NCBI GenBank assembly: GCA_022925895.1
Contig: JAKSYS010000022.1
Coordinates: 124,001-188,000 of the forward strand
Source: Fragilaria crotonensis
Lineage: Eukaryota; Bacillariophyta; Fragilariophyceae; Fragilariales; Fragilariaceae
Reading direction: 5' to 3'
DNA: 64,000 nucleotides
In this document: positions 63,587 through 64,000 of the stretch, piece after piece
Layout: every line of letters starts with the position of its first letter
Position numbering within the stretch: the stretch's first letter is position 1
The notes under the pieces: generated by a model
Database searches by the model: none
Told to the model about the DNA's origin: nothing
Seen by the model: only the letters and a program-made list of their open reading frames with translations
Made by a program: the position numbers and the translations under genes

Positions 63587-63961
63587 TCCGCAAGTGCTGT
63601 TACAGTCCAGAAACGACGGGCAAGGGGTGATCTGACTGATTCCCCTCCGCCGGAGACTAAGGAGACTGACAACGAACGACGCCTTCGCTTACGTCGTAAT
63701 ACATTTAGACATGTTAGGCGAGGTGATCCTGTCGGTACAGCTGGGAAGCGACAAGCAAGCTGTGATTTGTCAGATTCTCCCTCGCCAGAAAATGAGGAGA
63801 CGGAGTGCGAGCGTGGCCGTCGTCTGAGCCGTATCAGATATAGAAGGACAAGGCATCGCTACCGTCTCCTTTCATGTCCTGCTACAGTCGATCCGGCAGG
63901 AAGCGACGAGATGGCAGCAGCTGTAAGAGGAAACGGTGATGTAGCTGATGATGAAGTGTAA
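63587..63961 (+). CDS. 3' exon of an Arg-rich protein with an internal duplication
   Basis: The frame is open from 63587 to TAA 63959-63961 with no ATG, so the start is presumably in an upstream exon (a CAG acceptor at about 63602-63605 is possible). Two related ~29-residue units (63611-63697 and 63749-63835) share the pattern KR..., DLTDSPPPE / DLSDSPSPE and a run of Arg. The protein is basic and low complexity. No domain is recognised, and whether it is a gene or a remnant is uncertain. Confidence 0.4.
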   Translation, partial: SASAVTVQKRRARGDLTDSPPPETKETDNERRLRLRRNTFRHVRRGDPVGTAGKRQASCDLSDSPSPENEETECERGRRLSRIRYRRTRHRYRLLSCPATVDPAGSDEMAAAVRGNGDVADDEV

Positions 63962-64000
63962 CAGAATAACAGTGCAGCTATAATTGAAAACGCACATGGA

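Overview
This is eukaryotic nuclear DNA, most probably from a pennate diatom. The evidence is short GT-AG introns of about 60-82 nt, Ty1/copia elements whose protease carries the DSHADT motif and whose Gag/Pol look like the diatom CoDi type, a Ty3/gypsy element of a type I associate with diatoms, an APE-type LINE, and only a few intron-poor host genes. The taxon is inferred from these families. I see no rRNA, tRNA or CRISPR.

Layout. 1-2.2 kb: satellite-like repeats. 2.4-4.1 kb: an unknown repeat-containing gene with two in-frame stops. 4.9-5.8 kb: a copia pol fragment. 7.30-14.79 kb: copia E1 (minus strand, 255-bp identical LTRs), sitting inside a decayed coding frame. 16.13-31.71 kb: an older copia, E3 (282-bp LTRs, 5 differences), split by an 8.65-kb LINE at 18.15-26.80 kb with a perfect 15-bp target duplication. 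32.2-33.2 kb: a second LINE remnant. 34.06-35.32 kb: a host type I membrane protein. 36.1-37.55 kb: a gypsy gag/LTR remnant. 39.0-40.8 kb: a host helical-repeat (ARM/HEAT-like) gene. 40.80-50.12 kb: gypsy G1 (177-bp identical LTRs), inserted just after codon 3 of that gene. 50.20-57.71 kb: copia E2 (plus strand, 255-bp identical LTRs), inserted about 70 bp upstream of the same start codon. 59.4-61.6 kb: a membrane-anchored protein kinase with one intron. 61.58-62.90 kb: a 1.3-kb TIR element 11 bp past the kinase stop. The right end holds the 3' part of an Arg-rich gene.

Most notable points. G1 carries, between RNase H and integrase, what looks like a degenerate C5-cytosine-methyltransferase domain (motifs I, IV, VI, VIII and IX/X in order). 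G1 Gag begins inside the LTR and is read through the primer-binding site. Copia and gypsy both separate gag from pol by one in-frame TGA with an open frame beyond it. The LINE joins its ORFs through a TAATG stop-start overlap. All three copia insertions have 4-bp target duplications. Many frameshifts in otherwise young elements fall in homopolymers, so consensus errors must be excluded before they are called dead.
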